From assembly GCF_050175855.1 (NCBI RefSeq), contig NZ_JBFXIO010000050.1, positions 1 to 16,679 on the forward strand: 16,679 nucleotides of DNA. The letters are read 5' to 3'. This document shows, piece after piece, positions 7,403-14,127 of this stretch. Below the pieces are notes generated by a model, which ran no database searches, had not been told where the DNA came from, and saw only the letters and a program-made list of their open reading frames with translations. The DNA is from Piscinibacter sp050175855 (lineage in GTDB: Bacteria > Pseudomonadota > Gammaproteobacteria > Burkholderiales > Burkholderiaceae_C). How positions within the stretch are numbered: position 1 is the first letter of the stretch; each line of letters starts with the position of its first letter. The translations under genes and the position numbers were made by a program.

Positions 7403-8413
7403 ATGGATTCGCTCTCGCAGATTGCACTCGGTGCTGCCGTCGGCGTGGCCGTGATGGGCCGGCGCACGGCGGTGTGGAAGGCGGCCGCCTGGGGGGCAGT
7501 GGCCGGCACACTGCCCGACCTCGACGTGCTGATCGACCACGGCGACCCGATCCTGAACATGGTGCTGCACCGTGCGGAGACCCATGCGCCGCTGTGGCTC
7601 ACGTTGTTCTCGCTGCCTTTCTCGCTGCTGGTGGCGCGCGCCAGCGGCGAGTGGGGGCAATGGAAGCGCTGGTGGCTGGCGATGTGGCTGGCGCTGGTCA
7701 CCCACCCGCTGCTCGATGCCATGACGGTGTACGGCACGCAGCTCGCGCTGCCCGTGAGCAACCATCCGTTCGGCGTCGGCAGCATCTTCATCATCGATCC
7801 TCTCTACACGCTGCCGCTGCTGGTGGGCACCGGCTGGGCGCTGGCGGCGCGCGGCGGCGGCCGGGCCTTCACCGGCAATGCCGCAGGCCTCGTGCTGTCG
7901 ACCGCCTACCTCGGCTGGGGCGTGGCGGCGCAGGCGCATGTCGAGCACGTGGCGCGCGCATCGCTGGCCGCGCAGGGCATCGCCGCCGAGCGCGTGCTGG
8001 TGACGCCCACCGCGTTCAACACCGTGCTGTGGCGCGTGGTGGCGGTGCAGGGCGATGACTACCACGAGGGCTTCCGCTCGCTGCTCGATGCGCAGCCGCA
8101 GATGAGCTTCGACCGCTTCCCGCGCGGCCAGGCGCTCGAAGCCGAACTTCCGGGGCACGATGGCCTGGCGCGCATCGCCGCCTTCAGCAAGGGCTTCTAC
8201 CGCCTGCGCGAGGAAGGCGGCCGCGTGCTGCTGTCCGACCTGCGCATGGGCCAGGAGCCGGCCTACATCTTCACCTTCGTGATCGCGCGCCGCGCCAGCC
8301 CGCCGGTGCCGCTGGCCGTGCCGGAGCAGGTGGGTGCGCGGCCGGACGTGAAGCGCGGCCTGCCCTGGCTGTGGCGGCGCGCGCTGGGCGAGCCGCTGCC
8401 GCCGCCGCGTTGA
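7403..8413 (+). CDS. YdjM/YbcI-like membrane-bound metal-dependent hydrolase family protein
   Basis: This 336-residue protein belongs to the DUF457/COG1988 type, integral membrane proteins described as metal-dependent hydrolases from conserved His and Asp residues; no substrate is established. The visible signature is GTLPDLDVL (35-43), HRAETH (H56, H61), and THPLLDAMTVYGTQ (H101, D105). Membrane segments include residues about 64-78, 90-108 and 130-150, followed by another at about 160-175. The C-terminal half (from about 190) is soluble and resembles the extended members of the family (DDYHEGFRSLLD, GFYRLREEGGRVLLSDLRMG). The ATG at 7403 is chosen over a TTG eight codons upstream. It is the first gene of a plus-strand run that continues 24 bp later with a Nudix hydrolase. 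Confidence 0.82.
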   Translation: MDSLSQIALGAAVGVAVMGRRTAVWKAAAWGAVAGTLPDLDVLIDHGDPILNMVLHRAETHAPLWLTLFSLPFSLLVARASGEWGQWKRWWLAMWLALVTHPLLDAMTVYGTQLALPVSNHPFGVGSIFIIDPLYTLPLLVGTGWALAARGGGRAFTGNAAGLVLSTAYLGWGVAAQAHVEHVARASLAAQGIAAERVLVTPTAFNTVLWRVVAVQGDDYHEGFRSLLDAQPQMSFDRFPRGQALEAELPGHDGLARIAAFSKGFYRLREEGGRVLLSDLRMGQEPAYIFTFVIARRASPPVPLAVPEQVGARPDVKRGLPWLWRRALGEPLPPPR

Positions 8414-8437
8414 CGCCAGGCGGTCTATGCTGTGCCG

Positions 8438-9100
8438 ATGAACGAACGGGGCGATGCGCTGCGCGCGCGGCTGTGCAGGCAGCTGGCGGCCTGGCCGCCG
8501 GTGGGGCTGCCCGTTGGCGCCCAGCGCCGTGCGGCCGTGGCGTTGCCGGTCACCGAGGCGGGCTTCGGTGCCGACGTGCCCGGCCTGCCCGTGCACGCAC
8601 GCTGGAGCGACGCGCCGGCGCTGCTGCTCACGCGCCGCTCCGAGAGCCTGCGCAGCCATGCCGGCCAGTGGGCGCTCCCCGGCGGCCGCATCGATGGCGG
8701 CGAGACGCCCGAGCAGGCCGCGCTGCGCGAACTGGAGGAGGAAGTCGGCCTCGCGCTCGACGCGAGCGCGGTGCTCGGCCGCCTCGACGACTACGCCACG
8801 CGCTCCGGCTACCTGATCACGCCGGTGGTGGTGTGGGCCGGGCCCGCGCGCGAGCTGTACCCGAACGCGGCCGAGGTGGCCTCGGTGCATCGCATTCCGG
8901 CCAGCGAACTGCTGCGCGCCGACGCACCGATGCTCGACCACGAGCACGAGGCCGAGCACCCGGTGCTGCGCATGCCGGTAGGCGACAGCTGGATCGCGGC
9001 GCCGACCGCCGCCTTCCTCTACCAGTTCCGCGAGCGGGTGCTGCTCGGCCGCGACACCCGCGTCGCCCACTTCGAGCAACCGGCCTTCGCGTGGCGCTGA
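8438..9100 (+). CDS. Nudix hydrolase, CoA pyrophosphatase type (NudL-like)
   Basis: This 220-residue protein has a perfect Nudix box: G83, E89, then RELEEEVGL (97-105), fitting Gx5Ex7REUxEExGU, which binds the metal and the diphosphate. Just before it, LLLTRRSESLRSHAGQWALPGG (62-83 in outline) matches the UPF0035 signature of CoA pyrophosphatases (LTxRSxxLRxHxGQ), though the usual VxFPGG is WALPGG. These enzymes cleave CoA or its derivatives to 3',5'-ADP and phosphopantetheine. The start is uncertain. ATG 8438 is the conventional choice, but GTG 8432, two codons earlier and in frame, has AGGCGG (8418-8423) at a better distance. It lies 24 bp after the YdjM-like gene and 10 bp before the hemerythrin-like gene, so it is probably cotranscribed. 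Substrate assignment rests on the motif alone. Confidence 0.88.
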   Translation: MNERGDALRARLCRQLAAWPPVGLPVGAQRRAAVALPVTEAGFGADVPGLPVHARWSDAPALLLTRRSESLRSHAGQWALPGGRIDGGETPEQAALRELEEEVGLALDASAVLGRLDDYATRSGYLITPVVVWAGPARELYPNAAEVASVHRIPASELLRADAPMLDHEHEAEHPVLRMPVGDSWIAAPTAAFLYQFRERVLLGRDTRVAHFEQPAFAWR

Positions 9101-9110
9101 TGGCCCACTG

Positions 9111-9659
9111 ATGGACCTCTTCAACCGCACCCCCGCCGTCGGCTTCGAGCAGCCCTTCGAGATGCTCGAGGCCTGCCACGAGCGCGTGCAGCGAAGCCTC
9201 GACCTGCTGGCGCGGCTGATCGATCACGTCGCGGCGCGCGGGCACGATGCCCAGAGCCGCTCGGCCGCGCACGACGTGCTGCGCTACTTCGAGCTGGCCG
9301 CGCCCCACCACCACGAGGACGAGGAGCGCCACGTGTTCCCTCGCGTGCTCGCCGGCGGCGACGCGTCGCAGGTCGCCGCCGTGCAGCGCCTGCGCGCAGA
9401 CCACCGGCGCATGGGCGAGCTGTGGGCGCGGCTGCGGCCGGTGATGCAGGCCTGGGCGGGCGACGAGGACGGCGGCGCCGTGACCGACGGCCTGCGCGCC
9501 GATGCGACGGCGTTCCGCGCGTTGTACGCCGGCCACATTCCGGTCGAGGAAGGGCTGGTGTTCGTGGCGGCGAAGGGCCTGTGCGACGACGCAGCGCTGC
9601 GGGCCATGGGCGACGAGATGCGTGCGCGCCGCGGCGCCGCGGCGACAATGCCGCGATGA
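9111..9659 (+). CDS. Hemerythrin-like (HHE domain) protein
   Basis: This 182-residue, all-helical protein carries the ligand pattern of a di-iron hemerythrin fold. H23 lies in EACHERV, a His/Glu cluster in APHHHEDEERHVFP (about 65-77), H98 in ADHRRM, and H142 with E146/E147 in GHIPVEEGLVF. Family members bind oxygen or other small molecules, or act in iron and redox sensing or repair; which applies here cannot be told. No signal peptide is seen, so it is cytoplasmic. It starts 10 bp after the Nudix stop with no strong Shine-Dalgarno site, so translational coupling is likely. Its stop overlaps the ATG of the next gene (ATGA, 9656-9659). Confidence 0.87.
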   Translation: MDLFNRTPAVGFEQPFEMLEACHERVQRSLDLLARLIDHVAARGHDAQSRSAAHDVLRYFELAAPHHHEDEERHVFPRVLAGGDASQVAAVQRLRADHRRMGELWARLRPVMQAWAGDEDGGAVTDGLRADATAFRALYAGHIPVEEGLVFVAAKGLCDDAALRAMGDEMRARRGAAATMPR

Positions 9660-10051
9660 CGCTGCCGCCGCCACCGCACCGCCCGCTCTGGCAGCGCGCC
9701 AGCTGGACGGCGGCCGGCGCGGTGTGCCTGGCGCTCGGCGTGCTCGGCATCTTCCTGCCGCTGCTGCCGACCACGCCCTTCGTGCTGCTGGCGGCGTTCT
9801 GCTTCTCGCGCGGCAGCGAGCGCATCGAGAGCTGGCTGGTTACCCACCCGCGCTTCGGCCCGCTGGTGGCCGACTGGCGCGAGCGCCGCGCGGTGCCGCG
9901 CCGCGCCAAGCGGCTGGCCTGGGCGATGATGGCCGCCGGCAGCGCCTGGGCCTGGTGGGTGATGCCGGAGCCCTGGCGCTGGCTGCCGGCGATCGTCTGC
10001 CTCGCCGTGGCTGCCTGGATGTGGCAATTGCCGGATGCCGACCCGCGATGA
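9656..10051 (+). CDS. YbaN family (DUF454) inner membrane protein
   Basis: This 131-residue protein has the family length and signature. An N-terminal helix LALGVLGIFLPLLPTTPFVLLAAFCFSRGS (about 26-55 in outline) is followed by a conserved amphipathic segment, ESWLVTHPRFGPLVADWRE, a basic loop and two C-terminal hydrophobic segments (AWAMMAAGSAWAWWV, WLPAIVCLAVAAWMW). It is an integral inner-membrane protein of unknown biochemical role; E. coli YbaN is the reference. The gene overlaps its neighbours by ATGA on both sides (9656-9659 and 10048-10051), which indicates translational coupling with the hemerythrin-like gene and the metal exporter. Confidence 0.88.
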   Translation: MTLPPPPHRPLWQRASWTAAGAVCLALGVLGIFLPLLPTTPFVLLAAFCFSRGSERIESWLVTHPRFGPLVADWRERRAVPRRAKRLAWAMMAAGSAWAWWVMPEPWRWLPAIVCLAVAAWMWQLPDADPR

Positions 10052-11001
10052 ACAGTTCCCACGCGCACCACGACCACGATCATGCCGATGATCACGGGCA
10101 TGACCAAGGCCACGCTCACGGCCACTCGCATGGGCATGCCCATGCCCCCGAGAGCTTCGACCGCGCCTTCGCGATCGGCATCGCACTGAACTCCGCCTTC
10201 GTCGCCATCGAGGCCTTCTACGGCTGGAAGGTCGGCTCGCTGGCGCTGCTGGCCGATGCCGGCCACAACCTGAGCGACGTGGCGGGCCTCGTGCTGGCCT
10301 GGGCCGGCGCGGCGGCGGGCCGGCTCAAGCCTGACGAACGACACAGCTACGGATTCAAGCGCGCCAGCATCCTGGCCGCCTTCGCCAACGCGCTGCTGCT
10401 GCTCGTGGCGATGGGTTCGCTGGCCTGGGAGGCCGTCGACCGGCTGCAGTCGCCGCAGCCCACGCAGGGGCTGACCATCGTCGTGGTCGCGGCCATCGGC
10501 ATTGTCGTGAACACCGCGACCGCGCTGCTGTTCCTGCGCGGCAGCCACGACCTCAACCTGCGCGGCGCCTTCCTGCACATGGCGGCCGACGCGCTGGTCT
10601 CGGCCGGCGTGGTGGTGGCCGGGCTGCTCACGCTGGCCTACGGCTGGCAATGGACCGACCCGGTGGCCAGCCTGATCATCGCGGTGGTGATCGTGGTCGG
10701 CACCTGGAGCCTGTTCCGCCAGTCGCTGCACCTGATGGTCGACGGCGTGCCGGCGCATCTGAACCTCGCCGACGTGCGGGCCTGCCTGGGCGGACTGCCC
10801 GGCGTCGACCAGGTGCACGACCTGCACGTCTGGGCCATGGGCACTTCGGAGGTGGCGCTCACTGCGCACCTGGTGATGCCCTCAGGGCCGGGCGACGACG
10901 AGTTCCTGCGCCACGCCACCGAACGGCTGCGCGAGCGTTTCGGCATCTCGCACGTCACGCTGCAGACCTCGCGTCATCCGGTGATGAGCGCCTGTGCCTG
11001 A
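10048..11001 (+). CDS. Cation diffusion facilitator, zinc-type exporter (CzcD/ZitB-like)
   Basis: This 317-residue protein exports divalent metal, most likely Zn2+, in exchange for protons. The N-terminal 32 residues hold 13 His in an HxH/GHAHGHSHGH pattern, a metal-binding tail. Six membrane segments follow. The transport site is formed by HNLSD (H73, D77) in the second and HMAAD (H177, D181) in the fifth, the HxxxD pair typical of zinc-type members. A loop RLKPDERHSYGFKR precedes the third segment. The C-terminal cytoplasmic domain (about 228-317: LMVDGVP, VHDLHVWAMG, HVTLQTSRHP) is the usual dimerisation and metal-sensing fold. It is translationally coupled to the YbaN-like gene by an ATGA overlap and ends the plus-strand run. 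Confidence 0.95.
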   Translation: MNSSHAHHDHDHADDHGHDQGHAHGHSHGHAHAPESFDRAFAIGIALNSAFVAIEAFYGWKVGSLALLADAGHNLSDVAGLVLAWAGAAAGRLKPDERHSYGFKRASILAAFANALLLLVAMGSLAWEAVDRLQSPQPTQGLTIVVVAAIGIVVNTATALLFLRGSHDLNLRGAFLHMAADALVSAGVVVAGLLTLAYGWQWTDPVASLIIAVVIVVGTWSLFRQSLHLMVDGVPAHLNLADVRACLGGLPGVDQVHDLHVWAMGTSEVALTAHLVMPSGPGDDEFLRHATERLRERFGISHVTLQTSRHPVMSACA

Positions 11002-11049
11002 GCGCTGTGGCGCGATGGCCTCACCCCGCTTCAGGGGATGGGCGGCGCA

Positions 11050-11064
11050 GTAACCTGTGGTTAC
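11050..11064. promoter_or_regulatory. Perfect inverted repeat, possible operator
   Basis: GTAACC-TGT-GGTTAC is a perfect 6 bp dyad with a 3 bp spacer, much richer in A+T than its surroundings. It lies 30 bases before the ATG of a probable small gene and 48 bases after the CDF stop. The short spacer makes a protein-binding site more likely than a hairpin. No -10/-35 pair is evident next to it. Confidence 0.45.
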
Positions 11065-11094
11065 CTTCACGGCACTGCTCCACCGGTGACCACC

Positions 11095-11298
11095 ATGCTG
11101 CCTCGTTCCACCGACCTGCTGACCGCGTCCGTCGTGATCTCGGAACTGCCGTCGCTGCGGCGCATGCCGGCCCCCACCCCGCTGCCCACGCTGGCCCGCC
11201 CGGGGCCGCTGATGCGGCTGGCGCAGTGGTGGGCGGCGCGGCGAGAAGCCTCGCCTTCCCCGCGCCGCAGCGCCCAGGTGCTGATGCTGCGCGCCTGA
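11095..11298 (+). CDS. Probable small protein of unknown function (67 residues)
   Basis: This frame is not recognised. It encodes a short basic protein starting MLPRSTDLLTASVVIS, then a Pro-rich middle (MPAPTPLPTLARPGP) and a basic C-terminus (LAQWWAARREA, ending QVLMLRA). There is no signal peptide or membrane segment. Evidence for coding is that nearly all third codon positions are G or C, as in the neighbours, that GGTGA sits six to seven bases before the ATG, and that it fills an otherwise empty gap of about 300 bp. An upstream in-frame ATG at 11038 exists, but that longer version would include the inverted repeat and has a poor ribosome site. A spurious frame in G+C-rich DNA remains possible. 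Confidence 0.5.
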   Translation: MLPRSTDLLTASVVISELPSLRRMPAPTPLPTLARPGPLMRLAQWWAARREASPSPRRSAQVLMLRA

Positions 11299-11307
11299 AC
11301 GCAGCGC

Positions 11308-12456
11308 TCAGCCCGCGGCCACGATGCGGTTGCGGCCGGCCTGCTTGGCCGCGTACATGGCGGCGTCGGCCCGCGCCACCAGCACGTCCACGCTCAGGTC
11401 CGACGCCGAGGTCGTGGCCACTCCGATGCTGAAGGTCAGCGTGCCGCAGCCCGGTGGCAGGCTGGGTTGAGTGTCGCGCAGCTCTCCCTGCAGGCGCTGC
11501 AGCGCAGTCTGTGCGCCGGCCGCATCGGTGTGCGGCATGAGCAACAGGAACTCCTCGCCGCCCCAGCGCGCCACGCGGTCGGTGCCGCGGGCGTGGCGGC
11601 CGAGCAGCGCAGCGATCTGGCGCAGGACCTGGTCGCCGGACTCGTGGCCGCCAGTGTCGTTGATGCGCTTGAAGTGGTCGACGTCGACGAAGGCCACGCT
11701 CAGGGGCGTGCGCTGGCGCAGGTAGCGCAGCCATTCGGCATTCAGGGCTTCCTCCATCGTCCCCCGGTTGAGCAGCCCGGTCAGCGCGTCGTGCCGGGCG
11801 ACATGGCGAAGCCGGCCGACGAAGCGCGAGATCACCAGGCCGGCGAAGGTGAAGTGGAACAGGCCGCCAGCCAGCAGCGCAGGCAGCACGATCGGCAGCT
11901 CGGCCATGAAGCCACGGCTGCTCTCCAGCCGCGACGGGTCCATCAGCAGCACCACGCAACGCAGCAACACGAAGGCGCCGAACACCAGGCCCGGCAGCTG
12001 GGCGAGCAGGCCGAGCCGTCCGAACTCGCGGCGCATCGGGGTGTAGAACAGCGCCTGCGAGATGAGCAGCAACGCCGCGATCGCGGCGTTGAAGCCCACG
12101 GCGCGTGCGATCGCCGGCGCGCCGGAGAGGTGCAGCGCCACCTGGAGCAGCAGGCCGCCGCCGGCGAGCACCACCCAGACGGTCTTGAAGCGCAGGCGGC
12201 CGTGCAGGTAGAGGTCGACTCCGAGGCTGGCGCTTGCATATCCGGCCAGCGACACGAACAGCGCTTCCGGCGGCGGCAGTGGCCCGCTTCCATCCGAGGC
12301 GGCGGCGACAAACATCCCGGTCGCCTGCATCACGCTGTAGGCGGCCCACAGCCACGCCGGGACGCGCAGTTCACGCAGCAGCGCGCCGAGCAGAAGCCAA
12401 CCCAGCCCGTACAAGGCAAACTGGGCCAGCAGCAGGATGGTCAGGTCGGACGCCAA
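11308..12456 (-). CDS. Membrane-anchored diguanylate cyclase (GGDEF)
   Basis: This 382-residue enzyme makes cyclic di-GMP from GTP. The N-terminal 210 residues hold about six hydrophobic segments (from LTILLLAQFALYGLGWLLLG to VLPALLAGGLFHFTFAGLV) and look like a membrane sensor without a named domain. The catalytic domain starts near RHDALTGLLNRG (221-232), with FVDVDHFKRIND (256-267, metal Asp258) and the signature GGEEF (299-303), so it should be active. RGTD (290-293) lies exactly five residues before GGEEF and is an intact inhibitory I-site for product feedback. The start is TTG at 12456. No other start lies upstream in frame before a TGA, the first membrane segment begins at once, and GAGG lies ten bases upstream. 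It is convergent with the small gene at 11095-11298 and follows a hairpin region closing the upstream operon. Confidence 0.92.
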   Translation of the reverse strand: MASDLTILLLAQFALYGLGWLLLGALLRELRVPAWLWAAYSVMQATGMFVAAASDGSGPLPPPEALFVSLAGYASASLGVDLYLHGRLRFKTVWVVLAGGGLLLQVALHLSGAPAIARAVGFNAAIAALLLISQALFYTPMRREFGRLGLLAQLPGLVFGAFVLLRCVVLLMDPSRLESSRGFMAELPIVLPALLAGGLFHFTFAGLVISRFVGRLRHVARHDALTGLLNRGTMEEALNAEWLRYLRQRTPLSVAFVDVDHFKRINDTGGHESGDQVLRQIAALLGRHARGTDRVARWGGEEFLLLMPHTDAAGAQTALQRLQGELRDTQPSLPPGCGTLTFSIGVATTSASDLSVDVLVARADAAMYAAKQAGRNRIVAAG

Positions 12457-12479
12457 GTTGCTACAGCCTCGGCGTCATT

Positions 12480-12522
12480 GTGCGTGAGCGCACGCACGGC
12501 CCCGGCCACCTGGACCGGGGCC
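12480..12522 (-). terminator. Paired hairpins after the envelope-machine operon
   Basis: Downstream of the TonB-like stop (12533) on the minus strand is GGCCCCGG-n9-CCGGGGCC (12498-12522), an 8 bp perfect stem. It is followed at once by GTGCGTG-n4-CACGCAC (12480-12497), a 7 bp perfect stem. There is no T run, so this is either a Rho-independent terminator of the G+C-rich kind or an RNA 3'-end stabiliser. It lies between the operon and the diguanylate cyclase gene, whose TTG begins about 24 bases further on, so the second hairpin could also affect that gene's leader. Confidence 0.5.
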
Positions 12523-12532
12523 AACCCCCCGG

Positions 12533-13627
12533 TCAGGAGGGCAGGAAGTCCAGCGGGTACGTCACCGTCATCGGGTTGACGTCCCTGGCGCCGAAGTCGA
12601 AGGCGCGGATGCGCGCCAGCAGCTTCGATTCGAGCTCGGCCGCCTTCAGCTCGCTCGATTCGACGCGGATGTCCGTCACCTGGCCCGAGGGCGCGATCGT
12701 CAGCTTGAGAACCACCTTGCCCTGCAGTGACGGGTCGTCGCGCAGCGCACGGTTGTAGATGGCGTAGATCGCGCCCTTGTTGCGGTCGAACACGAGGCGG
12801 ATCTCCTCCAGCGAGCGCGAGGCCTTGCCCCCGCCGCCCTTGGCCACCGAGCCGCCCGCGCCGCCTCCGCCCACGCCGGTACCGGTTCCGCCCTTGCCCG
12901 AGCTGCCACCGCCGCCAGGCCCGCCGCCGCCACCACCACCGGCCACGCCTTCGACCAGCGTGGTGGCGCGCCCGGCCAGGCCGCCACCGCCGGTGTCGCG
13001 GCTGTAGGCGGCGGTGTTGATGCCGCCAGAGCCGCCGGTGGCGTTGGAGGTGATCAGGTTGCGGTCGGGCAGGCCCGGGTCCTTGCCGGCGCCCACGCCC
13101 ACGCCCACGCCGGCGCCCACGCCGGGCCCGGCCTTGATGTTCTGGTTGAGCTGCACGGCCACCGGGGCGCCACGCAGTTCGGCGAGCTGGTCCTTCATCG
13201 CCAGCAGGCCGACACCGGCGGCCTTGCGGCGCGCGCCTTCGATCTCGCCCGGCGGCTTGCCCGGGATGGGCCGCCGCGCCTCGGGCGCCACCGCCTTGGG
13301 CAGGGGCTTGGCGTCGGGCAGCGGCTTGGCGACTTCGGCTGGCGTGTCCTTCTTCGCCTGCTGTTCGGCCGCCGTCTGCGGCGTCGGCGGCGCCTTCACG
13401 GCCGGCGGCGGTTCGCGCTGCTCGAGCACCAGCTTGGCCAGTCGCTGCGGCACCTCGGGCGGCGCGGCGCGGTCGACTTCGGGCCGGGGCCACAGCAGCA
13501 GCAGCAGGCACACCAGCGCGGTGATGCCCAGCACGACGTTGAGGATGCGCCGGAAGCGAGCTTCGTCCTCGGGCGAGACCGCCCAGGGCAGCACGCGGGC
13601 GCGGAAGGAGATGGCCGCCGCGGTCAT
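12533..13627 (-). CDS. TonB-like energy transducer with AgmX/PglI C-terminal domain
   Basis: This 364-residue protein has a short cytoplasmic N-terminus, one membrane segment at about 29-46 (LNVVLGITALVCLLLLLW), then a Pro- and Lys/Glu-rich periplasmic stretch (about 50-130). A Gly-rich flexible region (about 165-270, with GVGAGVGVGVGAG and GGGGGGGPGGGGSSG) follows. A compact TonB-like C-terminal domain (about 272-364) holds IRLVFDRNKGAIYAIYNRAL, VVLKLTIAPSGQVTDIRVESS and ends near YPLDFLPS. That domain matches the AgmX/PglI C-terminal family, also present in the Myxococcus gliding proteins GltJ (AgmX) and GltG (PglI). By analogy it passes force from the ExbB/ExbD-type stator to outer-membrane partners. 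Its ATG overlaps the stop of the preceding ExbD gene (ATGA). No N-terminal FHA, zinc-ribbon or GYF domain, as in AgmX, is seen. Confidence 0.85.
   Translation of the reverse strand: MTAAAISFRARVLPWAVSPEDEARFRRILNVVLGITALVCLLLLLWPRPEVDRAAPPEVPQRLAKLVLEQREPPPAVKAPPTPQTAAEQQAKKDTPAEVAKPLPDAKPLPKAVAPEARRPIPGKPPGEIEGARRKAAGVGLLAMKDQLAELRGAPVAVQLNQNIKAGPGVGAGVGVGVGAGKDPGLPDRNLITSNATGGSGGINTAAYSRDTGGGGLAGRATTLVEGVAGGGGGGGPGGGGSSGKGGTGTGVGGGGAGGSVAKGGGGKASRSLEEIRLVFDRNKGAIYAIYNRALRDDPSLQGKVVLKLTIAPSGQVTDIRVESSELKAAELESKLLARIRAFDFGARDVNPMTVTYPLDFLPS
13085..13126. repeat. Hexanucleotide tandem repeat inside the TonB-like gene
   Basis: Seven 6 bp units in a row, of the forms GCCCAC and GCCGGC/GCCGGG, encode alternating Gly-Val and Gly-Ala on the minus strand (GVGAGVGVGVGAG). 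Unit gain or loss by slippage would keep the frame and change the length of the flexible linker. Confidence 0.6.
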
Positions 13628-14118
13628 GCTTTGCCTGCCTTCTGCGTGACGGCGAACGAGACGTCGCTGTAGTTGGCGCGGGCGGCGGTGTACATCACCT
13701 TGCGCAGCAGGCTGTACGGGATCGCCTTGTCGCCCATGATCGTCACCGACTTGTTCTGCGCCTCGCCTTCCTTGCCCAGCACCGTGCGGCCGGCCTGCAG
13801 TTCGAGTTCGGCCTTCAGCGGCGCGATCAGGTCACCTTCGGTGCCCATGGCCTCGGCCACCGTCGCCACCTTGCGGCCGTCCACGAGGATGTCGGTCGCG
13901 CTGACCGTGACCACCAGCATCTCGCGCGGCATCTTCTCGGCGGTGGATTCGGGCAGCTTGATCGCCTGCGCGGTCGACAGGATCTCGACGCCGGTGCTCG
14001 ACATCAGGAAGAAGATCAGGATGGTGAAGATGTCGATCAGCGCCACCAGGTTCATGTCGAGCCCGGACTGGTTGCGCGCCTTGCGGGCGGCGCGCTTCTC
14101 GATCGGCGTCAGTTTCAT
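13624..14118 (-). CDS. exbD: ExbD/TolR family protein with the channel Asp
   Basis: This 164-residue protein has a short basic N-terminus (MKLTPIEKRAARKARNQSG), a single membrane segment MNLVALIDIFTILIFFLMS (22-40) and a periplasmic domain ending near YSDVSFAVTQKAGKA. Asp29 is the conserved membrane Asp (E. coli ExbD D25) that carries protons through the stator. The periplasmic part has the usual pattern, with ILVDGRKV and VTIMGDKAIPYSLLRKVMYTA. It lies nine bases after the second ExbD-like gene and overlaps the TonB-like gene by ATGA, so the two are probably translationally coupled. It should assemble with the MotA/TolQ/ExbB protein encoded upstream. TolR is another possible name, but no tolA, tolB or pal is present in the window. 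Confidence 0.9.
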   Translation of the reverse strand: MKLTPIEKRAARKARNQSGLDMNLVALIDIFTILIFFLMSSTGVEILSTAQAIKLPESTAEKMPREMLVVTVSATDILVDGRKVATVAEAMGTEGDLIAPLKAELELQAGRTVLGKEGEAQNKSVTIMGDKAIPYSLLRKVMYTAARANYSDVSFAVTQKAGKA

Positions 14119-14127
14119 GACGGGCCT

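Noticed and set aside
7319..9130. Upstream extension of the pldA frame into a 950-residue protein
   Set aside because: The frame is open by composition only. It runs antisense to the YdjM-like and Nudix genes, and the true start has a signal peptide and Shine-Dalgarno site at 7318.
11024..11037. CCCC-n6-GGGG as terminator of the CDF gene
   Set aside because: The stem is only 4 bp and no T tract follows.
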